A DNA stretch of 64,000 nucleotides from Antedon bifida (taxonomy: Eukaryota > Echinodermata > Crinoidea > Comatulida > Antedonidae), in contig OY727095.1 of assembly GCA_963402885.1 (NCBI GenBank), forward strand, positions 20,093,001 to 20,157,000, written 5' to 3'. The translations under genes and the position numbers were made by a program. Shown one piece after another: positions 1 through 12,039 of this stretch; position 1 is the first letter of the stretch; every line of letters begins with the position of its first letter. The notes beneath the pieces are model-generated. The model was not told where the DNA came from. It did not search any database and worked only from the letters and a program-made list of their open reading frames with translations.

Positions 1-905
1 AATATAAGAATCTATGCTTTTTGGCCTAAATAGTAGTAGGCCTATGAGAATCAGGCCAACAAGCCAGCCAAAGTAAGGCCTACTACTACTAGGCCTACAT
101 ATGGTGACTTGGGATTGGTTAAAGAAGCTAGGCCTAGCTAATTAAGAATTTAATTCGTTTTGTGCCTTCAAAAGAAAAGCCTATATCATGATATAAACAA
201 TTCTGTCCTTATTCTATTGTTTTATAGATCTCGCCATCTCGTTACCAGATTATACTGTACTGTAAAGCTGTTTTTTTGCTGCGACTGTCATTGGCCAACA
301 AAGTAAAAGAGATGAACAAAACACAGAAGGTTAGCGCACAGGAGTCACAGCAGGACGAAGATACTGAATAGTTTTTATGTTTTGTATATTTTGTTGCACC
401 TTGTTATTAATTCTTTTATTCATTACTCCAACTCATAACTGACCGGTAAAGTGTATGCTGATGTGTAATTATTAGTTTTATATTTTTAATTCTAAATTAG
501 TTATTTAATTTATCCAAAACCTTGATCTTTTTATAGTGATATTATCCCTATTTCCCACAAGGTACAACCAAAACAATCCAGAATATATATATAAAAGACA
601 CCGAACTAACTACTAGTTATTTAACTGCAAAAACAATATTTAATAGTGTATAATAGTATATTTTTATGTGTATGTATACATGTGTAATTTCGTTTTTATA
701 TTGTTATCCTAAATATTTTATTGATATTTCAATAAATTGCAGTACGCACTGAAACAGATGAAAAATTGACTTTAGATTTTATTACAGTACTCTTTTCGCC
801 TAGGCCTAACAAAAGATTTGCTGTCGCATGAAAGAAGGTCTAATAGCGGACTTGTATTTAAGCTGAAGATCTCAACCACCCATAGAAAATAAACATTGTT
901 TGGCT
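1..905. other. No gene seen; AT-rich DNA with dispersed TAGGCCTA
   Basis: No convincing reading frame or splice structure is visible. The stretch holds several copies of the octamer TAGGCCTA or close variants in its first 140 bases, and otherwise plain AT-rich sequence. Confidence 0.6.
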
Positions 906-1655
906 ACTCATTTTCTATAGAAAGTTGTTGGGTTTCTATAGAAAAGTGAAACTTTTTCATGGAAGTTCTATAGAAAATGTTATAGAATTTGTATACAGCT
1001 CTATATAATTTCTATAGAGTTTCTATGGAGCTTTATATAATTTCTATAAAGTTTCTATAGACCTATTATAGTTTTTACAGAGTTTCTATAGAATTTCTTT
1101 AGAGTCTCCATAGAATTTCTATAGAGCTTTATATAATTTCTATAGAGTTTCTATAGACCTATTATAATTTTTACAGAGTTTCTATAGAATCTCTATAGAG
1201 TTTCCAAAGAATTTCTATAGAATTTCTATAGTTTCCATAGAATTTTTATAGAGTTTCCATAGAATTTTTATAGAGTTTCCGTAGAAATTCTATAGAATTT
1301 TTTATAGAGTTTCCATAGAATTTTTATAGAGTTTCCATAGAATTTTTATAGAGTTTCCATAGAAATTCTATAGAATTTTTATAGAGTTTCCATAGAATTT
1401 TTATAGAGTTTTCATAGAATTTTTATAGAGTTTCCATAGAATTTTTATAGAGTTTCCATAGAGTTTTCATAGAATTTTCATAGAATTTTCATAGAGTTTC
1501 CATAGAAATATCTATAGAATTTCCATAGAGTTTTCATAGAGTTTCCATAGAATTTCTATAGATTGTTTCTATAAAAAACTTTATAGAAAATCTATAGAAA
1601 ATTCTATAGATCTTCTATAGAATTTTTTTTTATAGAATTCTATAGAAAATTTTTG
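906..1655. repeat. TCTATAGA minisatellite
   Basis: About 750 bases made almost entirely of degenerate 10-22-bp units built on the palindrome TTCTATAGAA and its variant TTTCCATAGAAT, alternating with TTTTTATAGAG. Because the core is self-complementary the array reads alike on both strands and could fold at many points. It has no coding potential. Confidence 0.9.
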
Positions 1656-2907
1656 TAAGGGTATGAGTCATGACACAGGTAGAAGCTAATAGTTAAAGAC
1701 CCCTTCCCTGCAATTTTGGACGTTTTTTGGAAAATAATACATATATATCACTTTAAAAACATTAAACCATGTCATTCCTTGTCTTAAATGTACGTTTTAT
1801 GGTAAATTATGATAAAAAGTGAGAAACAATGCACTACCTAAGTAGCTCGCGGCGATCGACCGCTCGTGGACGGTCTTAGGCCTAGCCTAGCTAGGCTTAG
1901 TTTTGTAGGCCTAGCTTGTAAACATCGGTAACGTACGAACATCGTACGCTAGCTATATACCTAGCCTGACGTTGTATAGTTGCTGCCTTAATTGTCTTTC
2001 TATTTTTGCCAGACTCCGTTGATACAAATTGGGGAAAACCCGGTATTTTCGCTGAAAAGTTAAGAGTCTTCCATTTGTTTTGGCCTCACGATCGATCGAA
2101 AAGTGGGCGAATTACAGGTGAAAAACAAAAATATCAATCCGCGCGCAATGCATTTTGGGATTTATAGCGGGCCGCTATAATTATTAGAATCGACTTATTT
2201 TTCACATTTTTAACCGTTTAAAGACGAAAAAAGTTATCGCAATAGGACCATATAGTATTATTTTTACATTAAATATAGTTTGTGATCTTAAATTAGGTCT
2301 AAAAAACGTAGGGAAGGGGGCTTTAATACTTTGAAATTATCATGTGGGGACCGGACTAATAGGCCTAGGCCTAGTCTACGAAACGAAACTTGGCATGTAG
2401 GCTTAGCCTATGCATAAATAAATATAATCATATAAAATAAGCCTACCGGTTTTGAGTAGTCCTAGCCTAATTTATTTCTTTTTTAGCTTATACCAATACA
2501 CGATGATTCACGGCTAGAGGGTCGAATGGCTTGTGTACATGTCAGCAGCTTCATCAACAGTCCTGTCTGTGTAGTGGATTCCCTGTGTAGTGTAGTCCTC
2601 CTCCTCCTTATGGAGATTCTGTCGCGCTTTCTCTCGGATCGGATCGGAGAGGTAATTGATTATTGATATGCCAATAAGAACAAGTTTTCTTTTTATCGAA
2701 GACTGTCCTTTTAACAACAGTGGTTCAACAAGAACCCCCTTCGAAAGGCTGCTGCCTTGCCTTTTTTTTACCAAAAAGATTGTATAACTTTGCTTCAGAT
2801 CTGCACACGCGGGTTGACCCGTATGTGATTATCGCGGCATGCGGCATTAAAAGCATCAGGCAAAACATACTGTAGCCGCGCCTATGGACGGCTATTCTGG
2901 CCATAAT
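1656..2907. other. No gene seen
   Basis: Short open frames on the minus strand near 2514-2913 lack family motifs or codon bias and look like chance. TAGGCCTA-type words recur at 1877-1912 and 2359-2410. Confidence 0.5.
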
Positions 2908-2944
2908 AGTCATATTTTCGCGCCGCGGCTAGGCTTTAGCCAAC

Positions 2945-4472
2945 CATGGAGGTATAAAAATAGAAGGAGAGAGCTCGAATGTATTGTAGCGCGTTAACAG
3001 GATGTCGCCATGGTATTTTCAAAGCCAAAGCCTTGTGCCGACAGCGCGCTGCGCGGACTTTGTTACCAACGTCAGCCGCCGCGTCTAGATGGTTCAGGGA
3101 CGATTCGGCCCTGAGACGATTCGGCCCGGGACTATTCGGCCCACTTTTGGTGGGACGATTCGGCCCACTTTTGGGCCGAAACATCCCACTTTGTGGGCCG
3201 AAACGTCTCACTTTAGACCAAATTCATATTCATTTTTTTTTTATTTATCAAGTTTTTAAAGGTGTTTAACAATCCGTATTTTATTGATATTGACAAAGTT
3301 GATATAATATATATAATAAATTACTAAAAAAACGTAATTTTATATTCAATTTATTACTTCGAAAACCTTGTTTATTTCGTGCATTCGCCAAGCGGCCAAC
3401 AGAGGGCGTAACTTGTTTACATCGTTCGCGTGACTAAAAAATGATTATTTTCGACAATGTTTTCAAAATGTTTGCTTTATTGCATCTTTATCCCTAGTAG
3501 TGCTACCCCATAGTCTCTCTGAAAATAAAGTTTGGGGAAAAAAGCTTATTTTATGCTTATAAATGCTTATCAAAGCCGATAAATGTAAGTGTGCCGAATC
3601 GTCTCAGGGCCGAATCGTCCCGGGCCGAATAGTCCCGGGCCGAATCGTCCCAGGGCCGAATCGTCCCGGGCCGAATCGTCTCAGGGCCGAATCGTCCCGT
3701 TACCGTCTAGATAGCCCTCTATCGTAGAGGAGGTGAGACCTCAAATATACACAAACAAACACATATACTTTTGGCATGCGCAGTGCTATTGTTTGTGTTA
3801 TAATTGTTGCGCAATCAAATGTTTGCTTCCCGCTTAAAAAATCTCTAAATATTGATACCAAACACGTTTACATATGACATTTTAAGCGAATTTTATCAGG
3901 CTCCCATTATAGTTGTTATTGTAATTTACATGCTGTTCATGCAATTATATGTATTTCGATAAAATATTAATAAACGTCGTCATACAGCTGTAGTTTTGTG
4001 TGAAGAACACATGGTTATTACTTTGCATTCTTACGTTAGTCGTTGGGCTGCCGATGATTGCCGGCCAAAGATATTGACGAAATACATTAGGCATATTTCG
4101 CGGGTTTGTTGACAATGAATGGGGGGAGGTATTCGATTACGAAACCATGACTAGGCCTATAGTTTTAGGCTAAGGATGGAGTAGTCCTTGCACAATTATT
4201 ATAATCTAGGCTAAAAAATAATCATTGCTGTAAGCAGCCATTTTATCTCCTCTGCATGCAGAGTAAACAAACATGTGACGTCACGTCGGCGATATCAGGA
4301 GGCATGCGCAGTTACTCGGAACGCGACTAGGAAGCGACCACGCGGAGGCACACTGCGCGTAAGTCGCAGTTAACATTTGTGTAACATGCTGCGCTATATG
4401 GGGAGGCGGCGGACTACGTAATTACAAAGGCTTGTTTTCCGAGCTCTCTCCTTCTATTTTTATACCTCCATG
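2945..4472. mobile_element. Non-autonomous DNA transposon, 33-bp TIRs, 7-bp TSD
   Basis: Perfect 33-bp terminal inverted repeats begin CATGGAGGTATAAAAATAG at 2945 and end at 4472. Both sides are flanked by AGCCAAC (2938-2944 and 4473-4479), a 7-bp target-site duplication. The paralogous empty site at about 9005-9025 confirms the insertion. Short open frames inside (around 2979-3269 and the opposite strand) run through repeat sequence and are not genes. The superfamily is not identified. Confidence 0.85.
3091..3704. mobile_element. MITE nested in the 2945-4472 element
   Basis: A 614-bp element with ends of opposite orientation built from repeated GGGACGATTCGGCC words: about 4 at the left end and 7 at the right. 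It starts GGTTCAGGGACGATTCGG and ends with the complement, GGCCGAATCGTCCCGTTACC. An 8-bp duplication GTCTAGAT lies at 3083-3090 and 3705-3712. An 8-bp TSD fits hAT- or P-like transposition, but the superfamily is not settled. The middle is AT-rich and non-coding. Confidence 0.85.
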
Positions 4473-4735
4473 AGCCAACAATGTCCCAAGAGGACATACT
4501 CATTAAGAAGCTTTATTCACCGCGTTAGCTATAGTTCTAAGGCCGACAGTTTTGGGAATTTGTAAACTCGACAATAATTTATAGGTCCCAGCTGCTGGAC
4601 CCAAAAAAACGTCTAGGAAAAGAGAGTCTATGAGGGCTCACGGTTGAACGATTTTGGATTCTCGCCCTTTGATTGGTTGACGCGAATCAACAGACTGGGA
4701 AGAATTTTCTCACTTGTACCACCACCGTGAAGTCA

Positions 4736-4984
4736 TTAATTAAATTGTATATGTGTATAATATTAAGAAACATCTCTATTCTATAAAAACATGATAGGCC
4801 TAGAATCATGTCATTGTTTATTATAATAAAATTAGTTTAGTAAAACAAGTAAACTATACGATATCATGAATGAACCTCACTGAAATTAGAAAGTGGAATA
4901 CCGGTACTTCTAATCAAACATATTGTTAACGGTAATACATGAAAGGGTTCATTATAATATTGAACATGTCTCTAGTCTCTTTAG
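4736..4984. other. No gene seen; probable LINE 5' flank or leader
   Basis: AT-rich, without open frames. It may be the 5' untranslated part of the LINE that follows, but no boundary can be placed. Confidence 0.4.
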
Positions 4985-5851
4985 TTTAATGCTATACTAC
5001 AAACTGTTGTACTTGGAGGGGACATAGAAGTCAATCCTGGCCCGAATGCTACTAATTCGAATAATAAAAGTTGCTCTTTAAAGGTGTACTACCAAAACGT
5101 TCGTAGTGTAAAAAATAAAATGGAATCATATAAATCGGAATTGTTTAGTCACATGTGCACAAGATACATAGACGTTGTAGCATTAACTGAAACCTGGTTA
5201 AATTACACTGTAATTGATTGTGAACTGTCTTTAGATGGCTTTAATCTATATCGCAGGGACCGGCAAGAGGACAAGAGAGGCGGTGGAGTTTTACTCTTAA
5301 TTAACAACAAATACAGGTCGTGTCGTCTCATTAAGTTTGAAGATGAAAGTCAAGAACTAATGTGGGTCAAAATTTAACTGTCTAGAAAAAAATGTTTAAT
5401 TATTGGTATATATTATCGCCCACCATCGGCACCTAAATCTCAAATCGATCGTCTCTGTGAATCTATAAACAATGTGCAATATGAATTTCAGGGCTTCAAT
5501 CATGACGTTATGTTATTAGGAGATTTTAATCTACCTGAGATAAAATGGCGTTTGAATAGTTATAATAAGTGCAATATTGTAGAATGTGAAGCTCCCGACA
5601 ACAATGGCAAATTTTTTATAGATAATATTTTACAAGGCAATAATTTTAATCAATTTGTATATTTTCCGACATGTGCCGATCACACTCTTGATCTTGTCTT
5701 GTGCAATACTATATGCCATGAAGTTTCATTCGGTGAAGATATTTTCACTTCTGATCACTGTGCAATAAATTTTAAATATCCTATAGAGTTTAACACCTTA
5801 TCAATAATGACGATCGATTGTTATATAATTTTAAAAAACTTAACAAATTAG
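4985..5851 (+). pseudogene. LINE 2A-like leader plus AP endonuclease domain
   Basis: The frame opens after a TAG at 4982-4984. It has no ATG before the 2A-type motif GDIEVNPGP (5018-5044), where ribosomal skipping is known in related LINEs. Endonuclease motifs follow in order: YYQNVRSVKNK, TETWL, RRDR..RGGGV, then after an in-frame TAA (5375-5377) YYRPP, LLGDFNLPEIKW, HTLDLVL and SDHCAINF. The same frame continues across the TAA, so this is a single nonsense mutation, not a domain end. The domain would nick target DNA to prime reverse transcription in the nucleus. It ends at a stop at 5849-5851. Confidence 0.85.
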
Positions 5852-6254
5852 ATTTTATACAAACGCTTGAAATTTACTTGATCTTGCCGTTGATATTGAT
5901 GAGGCAGTTAATTTATTTTATGATTTTATTTTTGCTACTATCAAAGATCTCGTCCCTGTTTTCAGACCTAAGAGAAAACTCTTAAAGGTTAAATATTGAA
6001 AATTTTCGATTTGCTAGGTCAAATTTTAAACGACTTTGTAGATTTAAGTATCGAACCTATGTTAATTCATTATGTTGTAATTTAAGTTGTAATCCGAAAC
6101 GTTTTTGGTCTTGGATAAAATCCTCAAGAAAAAAATAATAATAACATTCCTTCGGAACTACATTTTAATAATCAGTCAGCTTACACTGTAAAAGACAAAG
6201 CAAACTTACTTAATCAATTTTTTTTATTCTGTTTTTAGTCCTGTTAACAACGAT
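5852..6254 (+). pseudogene. LINE endonuclease-RT linker, frame-broken
   Basis: Short frame pieces with the lysine/arginine-rich composition usual between endonuclease and reverse transcriptase, for example around 5960-6130, are split by stops and small indels. No single frame spans the stretch. Confidence 0.5.
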
Positions 6255-7241
6255 TTGGATATTCCTAATCTTCCTGAATATCCCATCGATTGCTTATCTA
6301 AACCTGAGTTTAATCAGGAGGTTATAGAAAAGCACATTAATGGAATTGATTCTCATAAGGCTTCAGGTAATGATGGTCTAAGTAATATTGCTTTGTCTTT
6401 AGCTGCCAAACCTCTTTCTTTCCCTTGTAAAATTTTATTTGAAAGATGCATTTCTGAGAAACGTTTTCCGATAAAATGGAAGCAAGCTAACGTGTGCCCT
6501 ATCTTTAAAGCTGGTTCTAAATCTGATGTACGCAATTATAGACCGGTTTCATTGTTGCCAACTATTTCTAAAGTATTTGAAAAAATTGTTCACGACCAAA
6601 TTTTTAAACATATATCACCAGTTATTAGTGACCATCAACACGGATTTTACCCAGGAAGGTCTTGTGAAACAAATTTGTCTGTTCTGTTGCCACATGCGTA
6701 TGACGCAGTAAATGCAAAAGGGCAATGCGAAGTTGTATATACAGACATGGCTAAAGCCTTTGACAGGGTCGCCAATAAGTTGCTCTTGTTTAAACTTCAA
6801 CAATTTGGTCTAAATCACGATTTAATTTTATTTTTTACAAGTTATTTATCGGACAGGTTTCAGAGAGTCACTTTTGATGGTAACGCGTCTGAATGGCTTC
6901 CAGTTTTATCTGGCGTGCCTCAGGGGTCTATTTTGGGGCCTCTTTTTTTCATTATGTTTATCAACGATTTTTCCTTTGTTCCTCGTCATTCTAATGTTCT
7001 TATGTTTGCTGACGATATTAAATTATTTAAGTCTATACAAACTTTAAATGATATGTTGTTTTTACAAGAAGACGTTGACAGACTCATTCACTGGTGCGAC
7101 ACTTGGAATATGTCAGTCAATGTCTCTAAATGCAAATCAATGTCTTTTACTCTTAAGAAAAAACCCATCTATTTTGACTTTTATATTAAGAATATTATAC
7201 TTGAAAGAGTCTCGTTCACAAAGACCTTGGTATTTTTTTAG
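6255..7241 (+). pseudogene. LINE reverse transcriptase domain
   Basis: 328 residues carry the RT blocks in order: SHKASGNDGL, WKQANVCPIFKAG, NYRPVSLLPTISKVFEK, HGFYPGRSCETNL, TDMAKAFDRV (first catalytic Asp), GVPQGSILGPLFFIMFIND and FADDIKLF (the catalytic YxDD-type pair), then WCDTWNMSVNVSKCK. All catalytic aspartates are present. The frame leaves the family pattern near 7220-7241, where the expected KDLG thumb motif lies in another frame, so a small indel is inferred. The domain copies the element RNA at the nicked target. Clade is L2/CR1-like by motif style and tail, not proven. Confidence 0.9.
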
Positions 7242-7810
7242 ATAGTTCATTAACCTTCTGTAAACATATTGATTTTATAGTCTCTAAATGCAATAGACTT
7301 TTGGGTTTTCTTTGGAGACATTGCAGACATATCAACGATAAAAAGGCATTAGTTAGTTTATACAAATCTTTAGTTAGGTCGAATCTTGAATTCTGCAGTG
7401 TTATTTTTAACTCTATTTCTCTTGCCCAGTCTTCTAGATTACAAAGTGTACAGAACAAGTTTTGTCGATTTTATGTGCGTAAATTTGGTTCTATTAGTAA
7501 AGACGTTCTTATTAATTTAGCGGATAGGCGTAAGTTATTTGATTTAATTTTTCTTTTTAAGGCTGTGAACTCAATTTTTCATGGTAATTTTGAAGTGTAC
7601 TTTCCTATTTCTGTTCCACAATATCAATTGCGTAATCCTGCTTTATTTTCTATATCAAGAGGGAGGGTAAATATTACTAAAAATGGTTTTGTTAATCGTT
7701 TGCCTAAGTTATACCACTCACTATGTAAAATTGATGGATCTGTTGATATTTTTGTTGATTCCCTTGCTTGTTTCCGTCACAAGGTTTTGTCTAATGTCAG
7801 TAATATTTAA
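7225..7810 (+). pseudogene. LINE C-terminal region after a frameshift
   Basis: The frame that resumes at about 7225 reads KDLGIFLDSSLTF, then a region with LYKSLVRSNLEFCSV, RLQSVQNKFCRFYVRKFG and LADRRKLFDLIFLFKA. These are the conserved post-RT segments of Jockey/CR1/L2-group LINEs. It stops at 7808-7810 and is followed by about 100 bases of 3' untranslated region and the A-rich tail. Confidence 0.8.
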
Positions 7811-7946
7811 ATGTTGTCTTGTTATCTGTTGATTTTTGCTTGTATATAATATGTTATATTTTACGACTTTCAACCCTGTTAATGGTGACGTTTGATCACT
7901 GTAGGGTGATGATGAAATAAAATAAAAAAATAAATAAATAAAATAA

Positions 7947-8984
7947 AGTATCTTTGTTTTAAAGACCGGTGTAACGATTACTACATGCAGAGTAAACCGT
8001 GTTCGAAATGGGGGGTTGAAAGAGGGGGAAATAGAGGAAGTCGTATTTTTGTTGACTGTCGATTGATTGGTTTAAGGAACAACTTATTTTATCAAAACAA
8101 TAGTAGGCCTATAATGTATTATCATTTTTCTTATTTGCATCCGTTATATTTTATTATCTGTCCGATCTGTCGCGACTGTGACAGCTGTGATGTAGGCCTA
8201 TACAGTACATATACATATACAGTATCAGTCCGAATGCTCCGGAACCTTGTTCAAACTACAGTGCCATCTATCGTTTCTATTAATATAACTTGTAGCCTGT
8301 TAAAAAGTTTAGATTCATCGTAATGTTGTGCAAAATCGGTACCAACTGTCCAAAATCATCCTTAAAGATCTATACCGATAATAAAAAAAAAAGGAAAGGT
8401 TCCATTATTATATAATCCATTCAAGTATAATTAGCATAGTTTTTATATTTATTATTGAAATCATAACCATTTTTTTCAGATTAAAATGATAAATTAATGA
8501 AACACTATCGGTAACTTGTTGTCATTAATCAGCTTTAGAAACAACTAGGCCTACAGTCTAACAAAACTGCACTCTCTTATTAATTTATTATTTTATAATC
8601 AATATTATATTCTTTGGCCTATTGATCCTGAATTAGAGTAATATTATTATCCTCAGAGTTGTGAAATCAGGTACTGGTTTTACTTGATGTCTTGATAGCA
8701 AGTCGCAGTGGTACAAAAATGATCGCTTTCCAACCAATATTTGTAATTATGAATTTATAACTTTTCCGCTTAGATTCCTTTAAGCAAACTAAAGATACTC
8801 TATCATGTAGACATTTTCAGTATAAATATTCAAACAATATTCAATATTAAAAATCCAAACTATTAAATCTTACGTGCATAAAATGTAAAAAACACCAACT
8901 GTATACATGACTGTGTCCTTCTTTTAATTAATGAAACCCAATCGGATAATCAGTTCTACAAGGAAATCAAACTTATTTCCTTTG
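7947..8984. other. No gene seen
   Basis: An open frame at 7985-8323 has no recognisable domain and unremarkable composition. The rest is AT-rich unique-looking sequence. Confidence 0.5.
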
Positions 8985-9268
8985 TCATTTTCGAGCCGCG
9001 GCTCTAGCCAGCTATGTCCCAAGAGGATATACTCATTAAGAAGCTTTTTCATAGCGGTAGCTATAGTATCTAAGGCCGACAGGTTTGCGACTTTGTAAAC
9101 TCAAACTATAATTTATAGATCCCAGCTGCTGGACCCAAAAAAACGTCTGGGAAAAGAGAGTCTAGGAGGGTTCACGGTTGAACGATTTCGGATTCTCGCC
9201 CTTTGATTGGTTGACGCGAATCAACAGACTGTGAAGAATGTTCTCGCTTGTACCACCGTGAAGTCACG
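8985..9268 (+). repeat. Dispersed repeat R1, copy B, uninterrupted
   Basis: Matches the two flanks of the nested insertion at 2908-4735, with scattered substitutions. It retains the empty insertion site at about 9005-9025, where CTAGCCAGCTATGTCCC corresponds to TAGCCAAC..AATGTCCC in copy A. A short (AC)n run follows at about 9318-9328. Confidence 0.85.
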
Positions 9269-11526
9269 TTGTCTCTAGAGGGTATTCAGTTGCATTCCTA
9301 CAGGTTGTTAGGTTACACACACACACAGCACATAAAGTTAAAAAATGTGTAATTAGTAGATTAATATTTGTTGGCAAATAATACATTGTTGGAAAGGTAC
9401 ATATATCTTCTTTCAAATGCTGTTGAAAATTGATTTGTATGTATTTTTGCGATTAAAGGACATCTTTTTAATAATTAATCATAAATAATATATCTGATCA
9501 GAAAGAATGATTAATTTTAAAATGTCGAGCGGCGTTTTTTCTAAGAAATATTTCTTGTTGCAACAAGTTTTCCTCCAGTAGGCCTATGCCTTTTCAAGCC
9601 TTTTAAACAGATTCACTAAACAAGAGGACTAAAAAAACAAGAAATATTTATCATGGCGTGTTTATTACTAGCAGGAGGCAGGAAAGACAGTAAGCTTTTA
9701 GAATATGGATTAATGTCATAATGCACTATTATGATTTAAACTGTGAAATCATTACTGCGCTCAATGTTATAGTGTTTCAATCACAATAGAAGCAGAATAT
9801 AGTGAAAAGTTATTAAAATTTCATTGGATCTAGCACGGCTTGATATGTTAATACCTTGTTATCAGATATGTAGGCTAAATAATTTCAATAAGATAGATCG
9901 TACAAGAATTAGTGAGGTAACAATACCATTCTCATTTGCCAGCGTTGTGAGCTTCAACAAAATTTGTTTTATTAAGATTTAAATAAAATATCATCTTATT
10001 CGGTTTTTGTAACATATGTAGGTAGGCAATTTTAAGGCGCACAACAATGTTCATGATCTAAAAAACAGTCGCAGGGCAGGAAATAAAGAAGTAATGCCAA
10101 ATGGATGGCGGATTTGCATTAGAGTTGTCTATATTTGTTGTGTTAATAACAATAAGACTCCCTCATATCAGGAAAATTGATATATTTCACAAATCTCGAG
10201 TTATCGTATCTTCAATAAATATAAACAATATTATATTATTATATCAGTGTTTTGCCAAATAGTTCGGTCAGTTCCTCAGAGCGCTTAATCGTCGTCTTTC
10301 ATTTTAAGGTCATATTAGCCGCCCATAGACAACCATACATTTTTGTTGTCTCTAGCTCTCCTCTCTCCCCACACATCACATGTGATTCACATCTCTAATC
10401 ATTTCACGAGGAGAGGGTGGTCCATCCAGCCGAAGTACAGTATGCCTCAAGAAGACGTCTGCTACCTAGGCCTAGAGGAAGTTCTTTATTGTTGTTGGAA
10501 CCAATTGATAGAGAGGAGAACTAACTAAGAATAATAAAAAACCCTCTACTGATTGTGGGAGCGGAACTGATACTGATAGTTTAGTCTAGACTGCATGATG
10601 ATGGTGCGTGCTGCTAATATTAAACACTTTAACAGGGAATGTGATACGGTAAGTTAAATTTTGGAGTAAAAATTTATTAGGCCTTAAATTTTAAGGAAAA
10701 GCAGCTTTATTTCGACATGGAATATTGTTTACAGCAAAATGAAATGCCCGACTGACTACACCATTTTTGTTGGGCCGGGGAACATGAAGTATTTGAGCCA
10801 CACATCACAGCCAAACCCTTCCTCCTCCCGGCCCTAGGGTGGCGAATTTAGTTCAAAATCACGGCTCCCCTAGATGTTGATAACCTTTTGTGAATACCAC
10901 ATCTTAGAATTGGGCCTCATACTGTAAGTACTTTTATGAAGGAAAATCACATAAAAAGTAACAAATAAATACTTTAAATTGATTATTTTACAGACTAGAC
11001 ATGTTTCTCGCATACATTTCGCGAATTTAGCATACTCGAAGTTCAATATTTTCGTTTCTATGGCCATGGATTAAAGAATAGAAGGATGCATCAGTTTGAG
11101 ATCAAAGCTTCCATGACTCTAACTGTCGTTAACATTAACAACGAATTGGTCGCGTGCCTAATATATTGTTTACTGCACATGCTCAATAACCTTTAACCTT
11201 GTTGGCTATGCTTTCGCGCGCTCTTATCTTGGTGGCATGATTAATATTTTATATTTTTAGCGCTAGCTGCTATGGCGACGAACAAAACTTTATGCGAAGA
11301 ATTTAATATAACTTTTCTGAATTCAAATTAAACGATCTCCCAGAAATATTACAAGATTATTAATAAAATCTAATTACAAGATTAAATACAAATTGTTTGT
11401 AAATTGTAGTACCCTTTGTGTTTAAAAAACATTAATTTTGCCATGTTCAAAATCTGCCGCGATTGATCTACGCTAATGTTTCTATGACCTTAAAGTAGCA
11501 TTTTATGACCTGTAGTAGCCCTACAT
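9269..11526. other. No gene seen
   Basis: Only short frames without motifs (such as 10343-10528 plus strand and 10870-11067 minus strand). No repeat or splice structure I can support. Confidence 0.5.
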
Positions 11527-11554
11527 CTGAGACAACAACTAGTTGTTGTCTCAG
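11527..11554. repeat. 28-bp perfect palindrome
   Basis: CTGAGACAACAACT followed at once by its exact reverse complement, with no spacer. It could form a cruciform, or be two fused transposon ends. No wider inverted structure is visible around it. Confidence 0.85.
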
Positions 11555-11782
11555 CCTACATGTAAAATTACAAATTCAGCAAGGATACTAGGCCCAGGCC
11601 TTCTAGGCTTACTAGTAAACCCCATGATTTGCCGACATTGATATAGGCCGAGGTAGGCCTATTGGTAGGCCAATCTTAAGTGTAGTAGCTACAACGTGTA
11701 GTAGCTACAACGTGTAATCATGATCTATATTCTCATCGTTTTCTACTTCTTGTGGGAATAATAATACAGTAATACTGTTGAA

Positions 11783-12039
11783 GTGGAGTTGTGGCTTGGT
11801 GGTTATGATGCTTGGCTGCCACTCTAAGGGTCCTGGGTTCAAGTCCCGTCACATGTCAGGATTTTTTCTAAGGACCAAATTACAACTCCACTCCCAAAGA
11901 CTTGTAATAAGACTTTGTTTATGTAGAGCATCAAGTGTATATGTTTGTATTGTGAACCTCTGAGGGTCCCTAATGATCAGCAATTGCTGGACGGATCACC
12001 CTCATTAAATATGGTGTAAAAAAAAAAAAAAAAAAAAAA
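11783..12039 (+). mobile_element. tRNA-derived SINE with poly-A tail
   Basis: The 5' part looks like a tRNA: a box-A-like TGGCTTGGTGGTTATGATGC at about 11792 and a clear box B GGGTTCAAGTCCC near 11836, the internal RNA polymerase III promoter. About 170 bases of body follow and the element ends in some 22 A residues. A second copy in the opposite orientation lies at 21757-21920. Mobilisation would depend on a partner LINE. Confidence 0.85.

Larger units (their letters stand above)
2908..4735 (+). repeat. Dispersed repeat R1, copy A, split by an insertion
   Basis: The flanks 2908-2944 and 4473-about 4735 together match the uninterrupted copy at 8985-9268. Both have the CGCGGCT..TAGCC block, then a shared stretch starting TGTCCCAAGAGGA and running through CCCAGCTGCTGGACCC and TTGATTGGTTGACGCGAATC. 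The intervening 1.5 kb is absent from copy B, so it is an insertion. The shared part has no coding potential. Confidence 0.85.
4985..7946 (+). mobile_element. Near full-length L2/CR1-like LINE, degenerate
   Basis: One non-LTR retrotransposon reads left to right as a 2A-like peptide, AP endonuclease, linker, reverse transcriptase, C-terminal region, and a 3' untranslated region. It ends in an A-rich tail of AATA/AAATA units at 7915-7946, typical of L2/CR1-type priming. At least one nonsense codon and two frameshift zones interrupt it, so it is not active as read. No target-site duplication was found because the 5' boundary is unclear. Confidence 0.85.

Noticed and set aside
2936-3269. Overlapping plus- and minus-strand frames in the nested repeat
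   Set aside because: They translate GGGACGATTCGGCC repeats and the element end, and cross a transposon boundary.
11790-11860. A functional tRNA gene
   Set aside because: It is the head of a SINE followed by a body and poly-A; the cloverleaf is degenerate and a second copy shows the same extension.
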